Shown here one piece after another: positions 55,312 through 64,000 of a DNA stretch of 64,000 nucleotides (positions within the stretch are counted from its first letter, which is position 1; the number at the start of each line of letters is the position of its first letter). The stretch covers positions 116,624-180,623 of the forward strand of contig JAFROL010000020.1 of the NCBI GenBank assembly GCA_017429685.1, given 5' to 3'. The translations under genes were made by a program, and so were the position numbers. Source of the stretch: Bacteroidales bacterium (GTDB taxonomy: Bacteria; Bacteroidota; Bacteroidia; Bacteroidales; P3). The notes below the pieces were generated by a model, which was given only the letters and a program-made list of their open reading frames with translations, did no database searches and was not told the DNA's origin.

Positions 55312-57006
55312 ATGGAAGAAAACAACGAAAAACAGCTGAATTTCCTTGAGGAAATCATCGAAAAAGGCCTTAATGACGGGACATACAAAAGCATTTTGAC
55401 GCGTTTCCCGCCGGAACCCAACGGATACTTGCACATCGGCCACGCCAAGTCAATATGCCTCAATTTCGGATTGGCAAAAAAATATGGCGGCAAGACCAAT
55501 CTCCGCTTTGACGACACAAATCCTGTAAAAGAGGATACCGAATATGTAGACTCCATCCAGAACGACATACGCTGGCTTGGCTTCGAATGGGCCGGAGTCC
55601 ACTATGCAAGCGACTATTTCGAACAGCTGTACGAGTGGGCCGAACTCCTTATAAAGAAAGGACTTGCCTATGTCGACGACCAAACCCTCGACGAAATACG
55701 CCAGAACCGCGGCACGGTGACCACTCCGGGCAAGAACAGTCCCTATCGCGACCGTTCGGTCGACGAAAACCTCGACCTTTTCCGCCGTATGCGTGCCGGC
55801 GAGTTCGAGGATGGCAGCAAAGTGCTGCGTGCCAAAATCGATATGGCCCATCCGAATATGATGTTCCGCGACCCCATTATGTATCGCATCCTGCACGCAC
55901 ATCATCACCGCACAGGCGACAAGTGGTGCATCTACCCTATGTACGACTATGCCCACGGCCAGAGCGACTCGATCGAAAACATCACACACTCAATATGCAC
56001 TCTCGAGTTCGACATCCATCGTCCACTCTACGACTGGTTCATCCAGCAGTTGGGTATCTTCCCCAGCCACCAATATGAGTTTGCACGCCTTAACATCGAT
56101 TACACTGTGATGTCGAAACGCAAGCTGCTGCAGCTTGTCAAGGAAGGCTATGTCAGCGGATGGGACGACCCCCGAATGCCGACCATCTGCGGTTTCCGCC
56201 GTCGTGGATACACACCCGAAAGCATCCGTTCTTTCTGCGAACGCATCGGCGTGGCCAAACGCGACAACATCATCAGCTATTCTCTGCTCGAATTCTCGCT
56301 GCGCGAACACCTGAACCGCGTTGCCCAGAGACGTATGGCTGTGCTGGATCCCGTGCGCCTTGTCATCGACAACTATCCAGAAGGACAGGAGGAGATGCTG
56401 ACTGCTGTCAACAATCCCGAGAACGAGGCCGACGGAAAGCGCGAAGTGCCGTTCTGCAAGGAACTCTTTATTGAACGTGAGGATTTTATGGAAAATCCTC
56501 CCAAAAAGTATTTCCGCCTGTCGCCAGGCACCGAGGTAAGACTGCGCTACGCCTACTTCGTAACCTGCCAGAGCGTCGAGAAAGATGCCGACGGCAACAT
56601 CACCTGCATCCACTGCACCTACGACCCCGCCACTCGCGGTGGCGATGCCCCCGACGGACGCAAAGTGAAAGGCACCATCCATTGGGTCAGTGCCCGTCAC
56701 GCCGTCGACGCGGAGGTACGCCTCTTCGACCGCCTGTTTGCCGCCGAAGCACCCGACGATGTTGAAGAAGGCAAGACATTCCTCGACAACCTGAACCCCG
56801 ACTCGTTGCGCGTTCTGAAAGGCTGCAAGATTGAGCCCTGCATCGTCGACGACATCAAGGAAAGTGTCGTCGAGAACGGTGTCGCAGCACCCCATCGTTT
56901 CCAGTTCGAGCGAATGGGTTACTTCTGCACCGACCCCGACGGCAACGCCGACCACCTGGTCTTCAACCGCTCGTGCACGTTGAAAGACTCGTGGAAGAAG
57001 GCATAA
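55312..57006 (+). CDS. glnS: Glutaminyl-tRNA synthetase
   Basis: The 564-residue class I synthetase shows the GlnRS-specific [25 protein letters not shown] (HIGH at 41-44), [11 protein letters not shown], the KMSKS equivalent VMSKRKL near 267, and [24 protein letters not shown]. The C-terminal anticodon-binding beta-barrels are complete ([23 protein letters not shown]). It is distinguished from GltX by these motifs and by length. The organism therefore charges tRNA-Gln directly. It has a strong promoter of its own. Confidence 0.97.
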   Translation: MEENNEKQLNFLEEIIEKGLNDGTYKSILTRFPPEPNGYLHIGHAKSICLNFGLAKKYGGKTNLRFDDTNPVKEDTEYVDSIQNDIRWLGFEWAGVHYASDYFEQLYEWAELLIKKGLAYVDDQTLDEIRQNRGTVTTPGKNSPYRDRSVDENLDLFRRMRAGEFEDGSKVLRAKIDMAHPNMMFRDPIMYRILHAHHHRTGDKWCIYPMYDYAHGQSDSIENITHSICTLEFDIHRPLYDWFIQQLGIFPSHQYEFARLNIDYTVMSKRKLLQLVKEGYVSGWDDPRMPTICGFRRRGYTPESIRSFCERIGVAKRDNIISYSLLEFSLREHLNRVAQRRMAVLDPVRLVIDNYPEGQEEMLTAVNNPENEADGKREVPFCKELFIEREDFMENPPKKYFRLSPGTEVRLRYAYFVTCQSVEKDADGNITCIHCTYDPATRGGDAPDGRKVKGTIHWVSARHAVDAEVRLFDRLFAAEAPDDVEEGKTFLDNLNPDSLRVLKGCKIEPCIVDDIKESVVENGVAAPHRFQFERMGYFCTDPDGNADHLVFNRSCTLKDSWKKA

Positions 57007-57126
57007 CGAAAGAACGGCACCTGTGCTAATCGCACAAAAAAGCACTTGACCCGTCAATTTCTGCACAAGAGAATCAAAGAATAGCAACCCGATCAAAGTA
57101 CGCTGATCACAAACCACCACTCACCA

Positions 57127-58719
57127 ATGAAACGCCAGACCTCATTGTTCTTCATCGTTATCGGAGCCTTCCTGCTCTTCATATCCGGCAATTTCCTGTC
57201 GGAGGGTCTGTCGCGCGTTGGTATGGACAATGCCGTTGTGTCGCAGCGTATGGCTGAGGGGTTTGAAGACTTTTGGCTGCCGTCGATGACGTCGCCCGGC
57301 AATCCCGACCGTATGAATTATCTGCCGCTGGGCTATTGGCTCGAAAGCCAGTGGTTCCATCTTTTCGGCAGCAATTCGTTTATGGCCGAGAAGGTTTATT
57401 CGGTGATGACCTATTTCATCCTTGCGGCCCTGATGATATGGATCTGGAGCCTGATGGGCCAGAACCGCCGGACCGGATGGTTGCCGCTGATGTGCTGGAT
57501 CACGATACCTATAGTTTCGTGGTCGGCCACCAACAACCTGCTGGAGAGCACGATGACTATGTTCATACTGCTTTCGGTGGCATTCCTGATGAAGGGAGGC
57601 AAGGCGTCGTTCATCGCCCAGTCGCGACTGGCGTTGGGCAAAAAGACAGGTCCTTACCGACTGAGCCGCACGGCGTGGATTGTCCTTGCCGCATTGTCGA
57701 TGGAGTTGGCGTTTATGGTCAAAGGTTTTGCAGGCCTGTTCCCCATCTTTTTCCCGATACTCTACTGGCTGATGGTGCGCCGCGAACGCGTGCTGTTCCC
57801 GATATTCACCACGGGTGTTATTCTGGCGGTGTGGATGGTTACACTGTTTGTGGCCATCATTTTCTCGCCCGACGTCTATCACCACCTCTACAACTATCTG
57901 CACCATCAAATGATAGGCGGTGTGCTGCACGTCCAGACGGTAGCATCCAGATTCTACATCCTTTATGTGCTCCTTGTGCAAGGCATCATCCCGCTGTTGG
58001 TCATCGCCTTGCTGTGCATCATACGCATCAAGAACCGTCCTTTCTACCACTTTATGTTCTATTGGCGCTACCGCGACAAACTTTCGGCCGTACAGATCGA
58101 GCGCTCCAAACTGGGATGGTTCTTCCTTGCTGTAGGTTTTTCTGGCATTATCCCCATAATGCTTGGCTTGAAGCAACAGGAATTCTACATTGTCCCCACA
58201 CTGCCTTTCTTCGCCATCTCTATGGCCTGTCTGCTCTACGACCTGCTCGAAGACTGGCTGGAGCGGATGAACAAGACCGCCGAACGTGTACTGGCAGGCA
58301 TTGCCATACTCCTGTTCGGCTCCGGACTGCTGCTCAACTTCAACAGCATACACAAAATCAACTCCAACCAAGACCTCCTGACCGATATGCGACTCATCCT
58401 GCCATATTTGCAGACAAACGAGGTCGTGATGGTGAGCAACGAGGTGATGCAGTCGTCCGAAGTGGCTGAATATTTCTACCGCTACAAGAAAATCACCTTC
58501 GACACAGTCCCCTGTTGCAGCCACCTGCTGACAATGTACAGCAACGTCGACAATTTCGGTGACGATTACTGTTTCGAAAAGGTCGATTTGCCAACAAGGA
58601 TATACAACCTCTACGAGAGGAAAGCCGTCGAACCCGAGGAAGACACAGCGACATTCGACAACATTGACAGTCTAATATTTGAAAATGAAGAATATATTGA
58701 AAATATGCTTGGCGATTAG
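57127..58719 (+). CDS. GT39/ArnT-like membrane glycosyltransferase
   Basis: The 530-residue protein has 10-12 hydrophobic segments. The first periplasmic loop, RVGMDNAVVSQRMAEGFEDFWLPSM, is in the place where ArnT and PMT-type GT-C enzymes carry the acidic catalytic residue. YLPLGYWLESQWFHLFGSNSFMAEKVYSV and MELAFMVKGFAGLFPIFFPILYWL are typical GT-C helices. Such enzymes move sugars from polyprenyl phosphate to lipid or protein acceptors outside the membrane. The acceptor is unknown. The next gene starts inside its 3' end. Confidence 0.82.
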   Translation: MKRQTSLFFIVIGAFLLFISGNFLSEGLSRVGMDNAVVSQRMAEGFEDFWLPSMTSPGNPDRMNYLPLGYWLESQWFHLFGSNSFMAEKVYSVMTYFILAALMIWIWSLMGQNRRTGWLPLMCWITIPIVSWSATNNLLESTMTMFILLSVAFLMKGGKASFIAQSRLALGKKTGPYRLSRTAWIVLAALSMELAFMVKGFAGLFPIFFPILYWLMVRRERVLFPIFTTGVILAVWMVTLFVAIIFSPDVYHHLYNYLHHQMIGGVLHVQTVASRFYILYVLLVQGIIPLLVIALLCIIRIKNRPFYHFMFYWRYRDKLSAVQIERSKLGWFFLAVGFSGIIPIMLGLKQQEFYIVPTLPFFAISMACLLYDLLEDWLERMNKTAERVLAGIAILLFGSGLLLNFNSIHKINSNQDLLTDMRLILPYLQTNEVVMVSNEVMQSSEVAEYFYRYKKITFDTVPCCSHLLTMYSNVDNFGDDYCFEKVDLPTRIYNLYERKAVEPEEDTATFDNIDSLIFENEEYIENMLGD

Positions 58720-59146
58720 TCCGTTGCTGCTTGCCGGATGCAGCGGCACCTACGAGACTGGCGACTACTACAGTAGTGGCGACGTGAAAGGCATTGTTGT
58801 CAAAAGCGATGCCGACGGCAAGGCCCGCCTGGTGCTTTCGTTCGACGAGGTCGCCAACCTCAACGCCGACTCGGCGGCTCGATGGGTTGCCGAATACGAC
58901 AACGGACAATGGCGTCTGCCGACCAAAGAGGAAATGACCTTTATGAAAAAACACCGCTCGTTGATAAACAAGACATTGGAGCGCAAGGGAAAGCCTTTGA
59001 TGCTGGCAGGATTTACCTACTACTGGACATCGACAGCGTGTTCTGAATCGCACACCTATGCCGGAGGTCCGGAAGGGGTGAAGTGCTATTTCAACAGCAA
59101 CGCCTCGCCAAACTACAAAGCACGAGCCGTAAGGGATATAGAATAA
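58685..59146 (+). CDS. Small DUF1566-like lipoprotein
   Basis: The 153-residue protein begins at ATG 58685, 35 bases inside the preceding gene in another frame. It has a lipoprotein signal (LLLAGC) and then a domain with GQWRLPTKEEMTFMKKHRSLIN, FTYYWTSTACSE and a closing YKARAVRDIE, the pattern of DUF1566/Lcl-type lectin-like domains. The overlap implies coupled translation with the glycosyltransferase. It is probably an envelope protein. Its stop is followed at once by the purine-rich repeat. Confidence 0.82.
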   Translation: MKNILKICLAISPLLLAGCSGTYETGDYYSSGDVKGIVVKSDADGKARLVLSFDEVANLNADSAARWVAEYDNGQWRLPTKEEMTFMKKHRSLINKTLERKGKPLMLAGFTYYWTSTACSESHTYAGGPEGVKCYFNSNASPNYKARAVRDIE

Positions 59147-59380
59147 AAACGGAGAACGGAGAACTGAGAACTGAGAACTGAGAACTGAGAACGGAGAACT
59201 GAGAACGGAGAACGGAGAACTGAGAACGGAGAACTGAGAACGGAGAACTCAAATCTGGTATGCAGACGCCTCGCCTGCAAAAAAAACATCAACAACCGCG
59301 CCAGCCACTAACACATTAACACATTAACGCATTAACACATTAACGCATTAACGCACTAACACAATAACGCATTAAATAAT
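59147..59380 (+). repeat. Composite repeat between small lipoprotein and pheT
   Basis: The order is: about ten GGAGAACTGA/GGAGAACGGA units (59150-59248); the hairpin element CTGGTATGCAGACGCCTCGC ending GCCTGC (59255-59279); ACCGCGCCAGCCACTAAC (59295-59312); then ACACATTA/ACGCATTA units to 59375. The same order occurs at 63540-63720. Confidence 0.92.
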
Positions 59381-59411
59381 AATAATTAGAACAATAAAAA
59401 TATTAACATAA

Positions 59412-61895
59412 ATGAAGATTTCTTATAATTGGTTGAAAGACTACGTAGAGACCCAGTTGACTCCTCACGAGTTGGATGATTTGCTGACATTCTCAGGTCT
59501 TGAAATTGAAGGCGTTGAAAAGGTCGAGACCATCAAAGGCGGCCTCGAACACGTGGTTATAGCACAAGTGCTCACCTGCGAGCCGCATCCCAATTCGGAC
59601 CACCTGCACCTGACGACTGTCGACGTAGGCAGCGGCGAGCCGCTGCACATCGTGTGCGGAGCTCCCAATGTGGCTGCAGGCCAAAAGGTTGTCTGTGCAC
59701 AGATAGGCACGAAAATATGGACATCCGACACGGAATTCTATGAAATCAAAAAAGGAAAGCTGCGCGGAGAAGTAAGCGAAGGAATGCTGTGTGCCGAAGA
59801 CGAGCTCCAGCTGGGAACAAGCCACGACGGCATTATGGTTCTGCCAGACGATGCACCTGTCGGTATGGCTGCAAAAGAATACTTTAACGTCAAAGACGAC
59901 TATACACTCGAAGTGGCCATAACCGCCAACCGTTCGGATGCCACATCGCACATCGGAGTGGCTCGCGACGTGGTGGCAGTCCTCAACACCCGCAACGACG
60001 AGCATCTGAAAATAAAATGGCCCGAAGTGAACAGCACGCTGACCGTCAACCAAAACGCCGCCAGCAACGCAATCCGCGTCAGCGTCGAAGAGCCCAAACT
60101 TTGCCCGCGCTATAGCGGCTTGACGATACGCAACGTGAAGGTCCAGGAGTCGCCCGACTGGCTGAAGGACAAGCTGCGCACCATCGGTTTGCGGCCCATC
60201 AACAACATTGTCGACATCACCAACTTCATCCTTATGGAAGTAGGCCAGCCGCTTCACGCCTTCGATGCCGACAAAATCGAGGGAGGCCACGTCGTCGTGA
60301 AATGCCTGCCTCAGGACACCCCGTTCATAACACTTGATGGCGTAGAGCGCAAACTCGACCGTCGCGACCTGATGATTTGCAACGAAAAAGAGGGAATGTG
60401 CATCGCCGGTGTGTTTGGCGGCGAGAAGTCGGGCGTAACGATGGCAACCACCAACATCTTCATCGAAAGTGCCTATTTCGATCCCGTGAGCATACGCAAA
60501 ACCTCCAAGCGCCACACTCTGAAGACCGACGCCTCGTTCCGCTACGAGCGCGGATGCGACCCCAACATCACGCTGTGGGCGCTGCGCCGTGCCGCACACC
60601 TCGTCCAACAGCTTGCCGGCGGCGAAATCTGCGGCGACATCGTGGACCTCTATCCCGAACCGATAGAGAAAGCCCAGGTGCAGATCGATTTCCAACGCGT
60701 AGCCAACCTGATCGGCAAGGAAATCCCCATCGAAAAAATGCGCACTGCACTGACGTCGCTCGACATCGAGATTGCCGAAGAAAACGCCGACGGAATGCGT
60801 CTGCTGATACCCACCTGCAAGGTCGACGTCTATCGCGAATGTGATGTCGTCGAGGAGATTATGCGCATCTACGGATACAACAACATCGAGTTCGACGAGC
60901 GCCTGAACAGCTGCCTGTCGTACGGTGTGAAACCCAATCCGCAGAAACTCAAGAATATCGCATCCGACTATCTGACATACAACGGATTCAACGAGATTAT
61001 GAACAACTCGTTGACCAAGAGCGGCTACTACGACGGCAACGCCGATTTCCCGGCCGACCACTGTGTCGAAATCCTCAACCCGCTGTCGAAAGAGCTCAAC
61101 GTTATGCGCCAGACGCTGCTCTATGGCGGTCTAGAATGTATCGTCTACAATATGAACCACAAGATTTTCGACCAGAAAATCTATGAGTTTGGCCGCAGCT
61201 ACATTAAAAACAACGCCGATTCGCAGGATGAGATGTCGGTCACTAAACGCTATGTCGAGACACAGCATCTGTCGTTCTTTATGACCGGCGCCGCCAATGG
61301 CGAAAGCTGGCACGGAGCGCGCAAGCCTGTCGACTTCTTCGATGCCAAGGCCCACCTGATGAACATCCTGCACCGTCTGCGTATGCCTATGGGCCGACTG
61401 AACACAGTGCCCGCAACCGAACACTTCCTGGCCGAAGGACTTGCTTTCCAGTTCAAAGACAGCAAGAAACAGCTGGCCATAGTGGGACGCATTTCGCGCG
61501 AAACGCTTCAGAAGATGGACTGCAAGCAGGAGGTCTTCTATGTCGACATCGACTGGGATCTGCTGCTCAAGACATTCCCCGCAAAAGACGTGACGTTCAG
61601 CGATATACCCAAATTCCCCGAAGTGCGCAGAGACCTGGCTCTGGTGATAGACAGCAGCGTCACCTTCGGCCAGATAGAAGCTGTGGCATACGCCACCGAG
61701 AAAAAACTGCTCCGCAGAGTGTCGCTCTTCGACGTCTACCAGGGCAAAGGCATCGCCGAAGGCTACAAATCGTATGCTGTCAGCTTCATATTGCAGGACA
61801 CCGAAAAGACTCTGAACGACAAACAGATAGAAGCCGTTATGACCAAGCTTCAGAAGAATTTCGAGACACAGCTTGGAGCAAAAATCAGACAGTGA
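59412..61895 (+). CDS. pheT: Phenylalanyl-tRNA synthetase beta subunit
   Basis: The 827-residue protein contains the N-terminal EMAP-like tRNA-binding domain (LTCEPHPNSDHLHLTTVDVGSG, about 40-150), the B3/B4 editing domain (RPINNIVDITNFILMEVGQPLHAFD, 250-275), the B5 domain, the catalytic-core-like region, and the C-terminal anticodon domain (PKFPEVRRDLALVIDSSVTFGQIEA). Length is normal. pheS is not adjacent, so the two subunit genes are separate in this genome. Confidence 0.97.
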   Translation: MKISYNWLKDYVETQLTPHELDDLLTFSGLEIEGVEKVETIKGGLEHVVIAQVLTCEPHPNSDHLHLTTVDVGSGEPLHIVCGAPNVAAGQKVVCAQIGTKIWTSDTEFYEIKKGKLRGEVSEGMLCAEDELQLGTSHDGIMVLPDDAPVGMAAKEYFNVKDDYTLEVAITANRSDATSHIGVARDVVAVLNTRNDEHLKIKWPEVNSTLTVNQNAASNAIRVSVEEPKLCPRYSGLTIRNVKVQESPDWLKDKLRTIGLRPINNIVDITNFILMEVGQPLHAFDADKIEGGHVVVKCLPQDTPFITLDGVERKLDRRDLMICNEKEGMCIAGVFGGEKSGVTMATTNIFIESAYFDPVSIRKTSKRHTLKTDASFRYERGCDPNITLWALRRAAHLVQQLAGGEICGDIVDLYPEPIEKAQVQIDFQRVANLIGKEIPIEKMRTALTSLDIEIAEENADGMRLLIPTCKVDVYRECDVVEEIMRIYGYNNIEFDERLNSCLSYGVKPNPQKLKNIASDYLTYNGFNEIMNNSLTKSGYYDGNADFPADHCVEILNPLSKELNVMRQTLLYGGLECIVYNMNHKIFDQKIYEFGRSYIKNNADSQDEMSVTKRYVETQHLSFFMTGAANGESWHGARKPVDFFDAKAHLMNILHRLRMPMGRLNTVPATEHFLAEGLAFQFKDSKKQLAIVGRISRETLQKMDCKQEVFYVDIDWDLLLKTFPAKDVTFSDIPKFPEVRRDLALVIDSSVTFGQIEAVAYATEKKLLRRVSLFDVYQGKGIAEGYKSYAVSFILQDTEKTLNDKQIEAVMTKLQKNFETQLGAKIRQ

Positions 61896-61896
61896 C

Positions 61897-61950
61897 GCGA
61901 CCGCGTCAGCCACTAACGCAATAACGCACTAACACAATAACGCATCAACC
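61897..61950 (+). repeat. CGTCAGCCACTAAC / ACGCAATA repeat
   Basis: GACCGCGTCAGCCACTAACG is followed by CAATAACGCACTAACACAATAACGCATC. Here the purine module is absent and the unit follows the pheT stop directly. Confidence 0.8.
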
Positions 61951-61952
61951 CC

Positions 61953-62375
61953 GTGGGACTGGAAAAATACGACATCAAGATTCTGCTTGCGCTGACCAAG
62001 TGCATCGCCGGAAGAAAAGACTTCTTCCACTGGCTGATGAACAACGGCTACCCCGAGCTGGCGGCTTTTTCCAATGCCATCCGCGGCGACATCGACGCGA
62101 TGAAGTGGCTCTTTGCCAACAACTATGCGTGGCTTGCCATCCTCTCCAACGCCATCGACGGCGAAGACAAGGCCCGTGTGTGGATAGGCAAGGCAACCCA
62201 CATCTGCAACCTGATGTTCGCAATGGCCTGCCGCGAAGATATCGACGCCATAAAATGGCTTGATGCTCACGGGCTTGGCGTCTTCCTGATGATGGCCAAG
62301 GAGACGGCACAGGTCCTGGAAACACAGGCACTCGAAAACACAGGCCCCTATGTACTGCATTTCAACCAGATGTGA
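61953..62375 (+). CDS. Small repeat protein of unknown function (ankyrin-like)
   Basis: The 140-residue cytoplasmic-looking protein starts at GTG 3 bases after a repeat element. Three helical units each carry an acidic/tryptophan pattern (KDFFHWLMNNGYPELAAFSNA, IDAMKWLFANNYAWLAILSNA, IDAIKWLDAHGLGVFLMM), reminiscent of ankyrin-type hairpins. No known family was identified. Codon use matches its neighbours, supporting a real gene. Confidence 0.65.
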   Translation: MGLEKYDIKILLALTKCIAGRKDFFHWLMNNGYPELAAFSNAIRGDIDAMKWLFANNYAWLAILSNAIDGEDKARVWIGKATHICNLMFAMACREDIDAIKWLDAHGLGVFLMMAKETAQVLETQALENTGPYVLHFNQM

Positions 62376-62499
62376 CGAACAAAGAACCAATCGGCACAAT
62401 ACTTAATGAAAACAGGAAATTGTCGCAGAACTATTATTCAAAACTAACATAACAACTAAAACAGTTTCGAAACAAACTGAAACAAAAATACTTAAAAGT

Positions 62500-63537
62500 A
62501 TGGAAGAAAAAATGAACGAGCAAAATGAACAAAAAGGAACCGGAAGACAACGCCGTCCTCGTTTAGGAAGAATGAACGGAACAGCAAAGGAAACGGCACA
62601 ACGTGTCTACCACAGCAAACCAGACGCATCGGATCGTGAAGAATCCAATGGTGGCCGCAGGGCATACAATTCCTTTGACAACAATGACGGTGAACGTCCC
62701 GCTCCTCGTTTTAAGAAGAAACGCAAACCTGCAAAACCGAGAAGACTGAAAGGCTCGGAAGAGATCATTCCCAACAAGATCAAGCGCCGCAAATCGCGCC
62801 AGGCTCCGCCAGAGCCCAAGTATGACGGCACAACCCGACTGAACAAGTACATCTCCAACGCAGGCATCTGTTCGCGCCGCGAAGCCGACAAGCTGATCGA
62901 GGCCGGTGCCGTCTCCGTCAACGGCGAAGTCGTCACCACGCTGGGCTTCAAGGTGAAAGAAGGCGATGTGGTCTCCTACGGCGGAGAGATTCTGCGCAGC
63001 GAACCCAAGCGTTATTTCCTGCTCAACAAACCCAAAGGCTATATCACCACCCTCGACGACCCGCAGGAGCGTCAGACGGTAATGCTGCTCGTGCAAGGCT
63101 GCTGCAAGGAGCGCATCTATCCCGTCGGACGGCTGGACAAGAACACGACGGGACTGTTGCTCTTCACCAACGACGGCGAAATGGCCAAGCGTCTGACTCA
63201 CCCTTCTTCCAACGTTTACAAGATATACCAGGTTGAATGCGACCGCGCCGTAAGCCGCGAGGATATGCAGCAGATGATCGACGGCATCGAGCTCGAAGAC
63301 GGCCCGATAGCTGTCGACGACATCCAGTATCAGGGCGACGGGAAAGACCGTCGCATTGTCGGCGTGGCACTCCATTCCGGCAAGAACCGCATTGTGCGCC
63401 GCATCTTCGAGCATTTCGGATACGAGGTCAAGAAACTCGACCGCTGTGTCTTTGCCGGTCTGACGAAAAAGGACCTGCCGCGCGGCAAAGTCCGCGAGCT
63501 GACACAGCAGGAAGTCAACTACCTGATGATGGTCTGA
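62500..63537 (+). CDS. rRNA pseudouridine synthase (RsuA/RluB family) with long basic N-terminus
   Basis: The 345-residue protein has about 105 residues of Lys/Arg/Gln/Pro-rich disordered sequence (RFKKKRKPAKPRRLKG). An S4 RNA-binding domain follows (RLNKYISNAGICSRREADKLIEAGAVSVNG, 110-140), then the catalytic domain with RVGRLDKNTTGLLLFTNDG-like sequence whose Asp (near 211) attacks uridine. KNRIVRRIFEHFGYEVKKLDR closes the fold. It modifies 23S or 16S rRNA; the exact position cannot be told. The basic tail is likely an rRNA contact, common in this phylum. Confidence 0.93.
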   Translation: MEEKMNEQNEQKGTGRQRRPRLGRMNGTAKETAQRVYHSKPDASDREESNGGRRAYNSFDNNDGERPAPRFKKKRKPAKPRRLKGSEEIIPNKIKRRKSRQAPPEPKYDGTTRLNKYISNAGICSRREADKLIEAGAVSVNGEVVTTLGFKVKEGDVVSYGGEILRSEPKRYFLLNKPKGYITTLDDPQERQTVMLLVQGCCKERIYPVGRLDKNTTGLLLFTNDGEMAKRLTHPSSNVYKIYQVECDRAVSREDMQQMIDGIELEDGPIAVDDIQYQGDGKDRRIVGVALHSGKNRIVRRIFEHFGYEVKKLDRCVFAGLTKKDLPRGKVRELTQQEVNYLMMV

Positions 63538-63720
63538 ACAAGCGGAAAGCGGAAAGCGGAAAGCGAAAAGCGGAAATCTGAAAGCGAAAACCGGAGAACG
63601 CAAATCTGGTACGCAGGCGCCTCGCCTGCGAAAAACAACATAAAAAACAACCGCGCCAGCCACTAACGCAATAACGCACTAACGCAATAACGCATTCACA
63701 AATTAACGCATTCACAAGAA
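63538..63720 (+). repeat. Composite repeat after the pseudouridine synthase gene
   Basis: AAGCGGA units (63541-63575), the hairpin element CTGGTACGCAGGCGCCTCGC ending GCCTGCG (63607-63632), ACCGCGCCAGCCACTAACGC (63649-63668), then CAATAACG/AATTAACGC units. A terminator follows. Confidence 0.9.
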
Positions 63721-63732
63721 TTGTTAGCAAGC

Positions 63733-63765
63733 AAAAAAGGTGCCGACAAAACGGCACCTTTTTTT
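63733..63765 (+). terminator. Bidirectional terminator
   Basis: GGTGCCG (63739-63745) and CGGCACC (63752-63758) with loop ACAAAA are flanked by A6 on the left and T7 on the right. Confidence 0.85.
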
Positions 63766-63817
63766 CGTGCCAACCCCTGACGCGGAGATTAGTTCCCCCA
63801 AAAAGCCCTTTTCCAAT

Positions 63818-63864
63818 ACCGTTTTTATTCAGTTCTTATATCGTTCTTATATTGCGAATATAAG
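63818..63864. repeat. Long AT-rich palindrome, copy 3, interrupted
   Basis: The left arm ACCGTTTTTATTCAGTTC ... CTTATAT (63818-63852) matches copy 2 with one substitution. After the loop TGCGA only ATATAAG of the right arm remains, then unrelated sequence GGGAGTTCTATAAATT begins. Confidence 0.85.
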
Positions 63865-64000
63865 GGGAGTTCTATAAATTAAATAGCTAAATTTCATTTT
63901 GTTATATCAATATTTTTTCGTATTTTTGCAGTATTAACAGAAAAATACAGCATCTATGAAATACCGTAATAATCAAGGCATTGGATTATTTGACAAAGAG
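63865..64000 (+). mobile_element. Left end of a probable insertion sequence
   Basis: It begins where palindrome copy 3 breaks off (about 63864/63865, GGGAGTTCTATAA). It contains a full promoter (TTTTG 63897-63901, TATTTTTG 63921-63928, 19-base gap) and the start of a frame at 63956. The rest lies outside the window, so terminal repeats and family cannot be confirmed. Confidence 0.55.
63956..64000 (+). CDS. Partial transposase (N-terminus only)
   Basis: Only the first 15 codons are present: MKYRNNQGIGLFDKE. The QGIGLFDKE-type start resembles IS5/IS1182-group transposases of Bacteroidota, which often open with a short polar stretch and then LFD. The call also rests on the interrupted palindrome just upstream and on the dedicated promoter. 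It runs off the window edge. Confidence 0.45.
   Translation, partial: MKYRNNQGIGLFDKE

Overview
The window reads as chromosome of an anaerobic member of the Bacteroidales (phylum Bacteroidota). The evidence is the TAnnTTTG -7 promoter box, several times paired with a TTTG box 19 bases upstream, ahead of valS, glnS, mce and others; a protein with a type IX secretion C-terminal sorting domain; GldF/GldG-like genes; an ECF sigma/anti-sigma pair; DUF2807 and BspA-type leucine-rich surface proteins; and a sodium-pumping methylmalonyl-CoA decarboxylase operon of the succinate-to-propionate fermentation route. dapD and dapF point to diaminopimelate-type peptidoglycan, and lpxB to lipid A. I saw no rRNA, tRNA or CRISPR array. 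One transposon-like element begins at the right edge.

Layout: 163-5410 holds dapD, a secreted unknown, dxs and a leucine-rich surface protein. 5863-11133 is the propionate/sodium-pump operon (mce, mmdA, a cysteine-rich lipoprotein, an OadG-type gamma subunit, a biotin carrier, mmdB), ending in a strong terminator. 11640-12764 is a secreted protein with four CxxCxGxG motifs. 13024-26610 carries valS, a peptidase M28-like protein, a gldF-gldG-DUF4340-surE-small membrane protein-lpxB run, a SpoIID-like protein and a dnaX interrupted by one in-frame TAG. 26728-34700 has a cation/proton antiporter, dapF, ligA, a type IX-secreted protein and a PagL-like deacylase. 34760-38862 is a minus-strand ECF sigma operon. 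38995-46693 has an LtaS-like sulfatase-fold enzyme, a lipoprotein nitroreductase, a PPDK-like protein without the PEP barrel, an S41 peptidase and an outer-membrane protein. 46799-54213 is a cell-wall cluster: coiled-coil lipoprotein, a MurL-MurD fusion, an M20 amidohydrolase and a C69 dipeptidase. 54304-63537 holds an LEA-type lipoprotein, glnS, a GT39-like enzyme, a small lipoprotein, pheT, an unknown and an rRNA pseudouridine synthase. A transposase start lies at the right end.

The most notable protein finding is the MurL-MurD fusion at 48687-51416. It implies the alternative D-glutamate route: L-Glu is added to UDP-MurNAc-L-Ala and epimerised afterwards, instead of being racemised by MurI. 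The second is dnaX, where a single TAG sits exactly between the clamp-loader ATPase part and the tau-specific tail.

The most notable DNA finding is a modular repeat system that punctuates genes. Purine-rich tandem repeats (GGAGAACTGA or GCGGAAA units) follow stop codons in the sense direction. They are often followed by a small GC hairpin or a 38-bp palindrome, then by CGCGTCAGCCACTAAC and TTAACACA-type repeats that run to the next start codon. These modules also invade reading frames (LtaS-like protein, antiporter, ligA, S41 peptidase, a signal peptide). A separate long AT-rich palindrome family has three copies, one of them broken by the element at the right edge.
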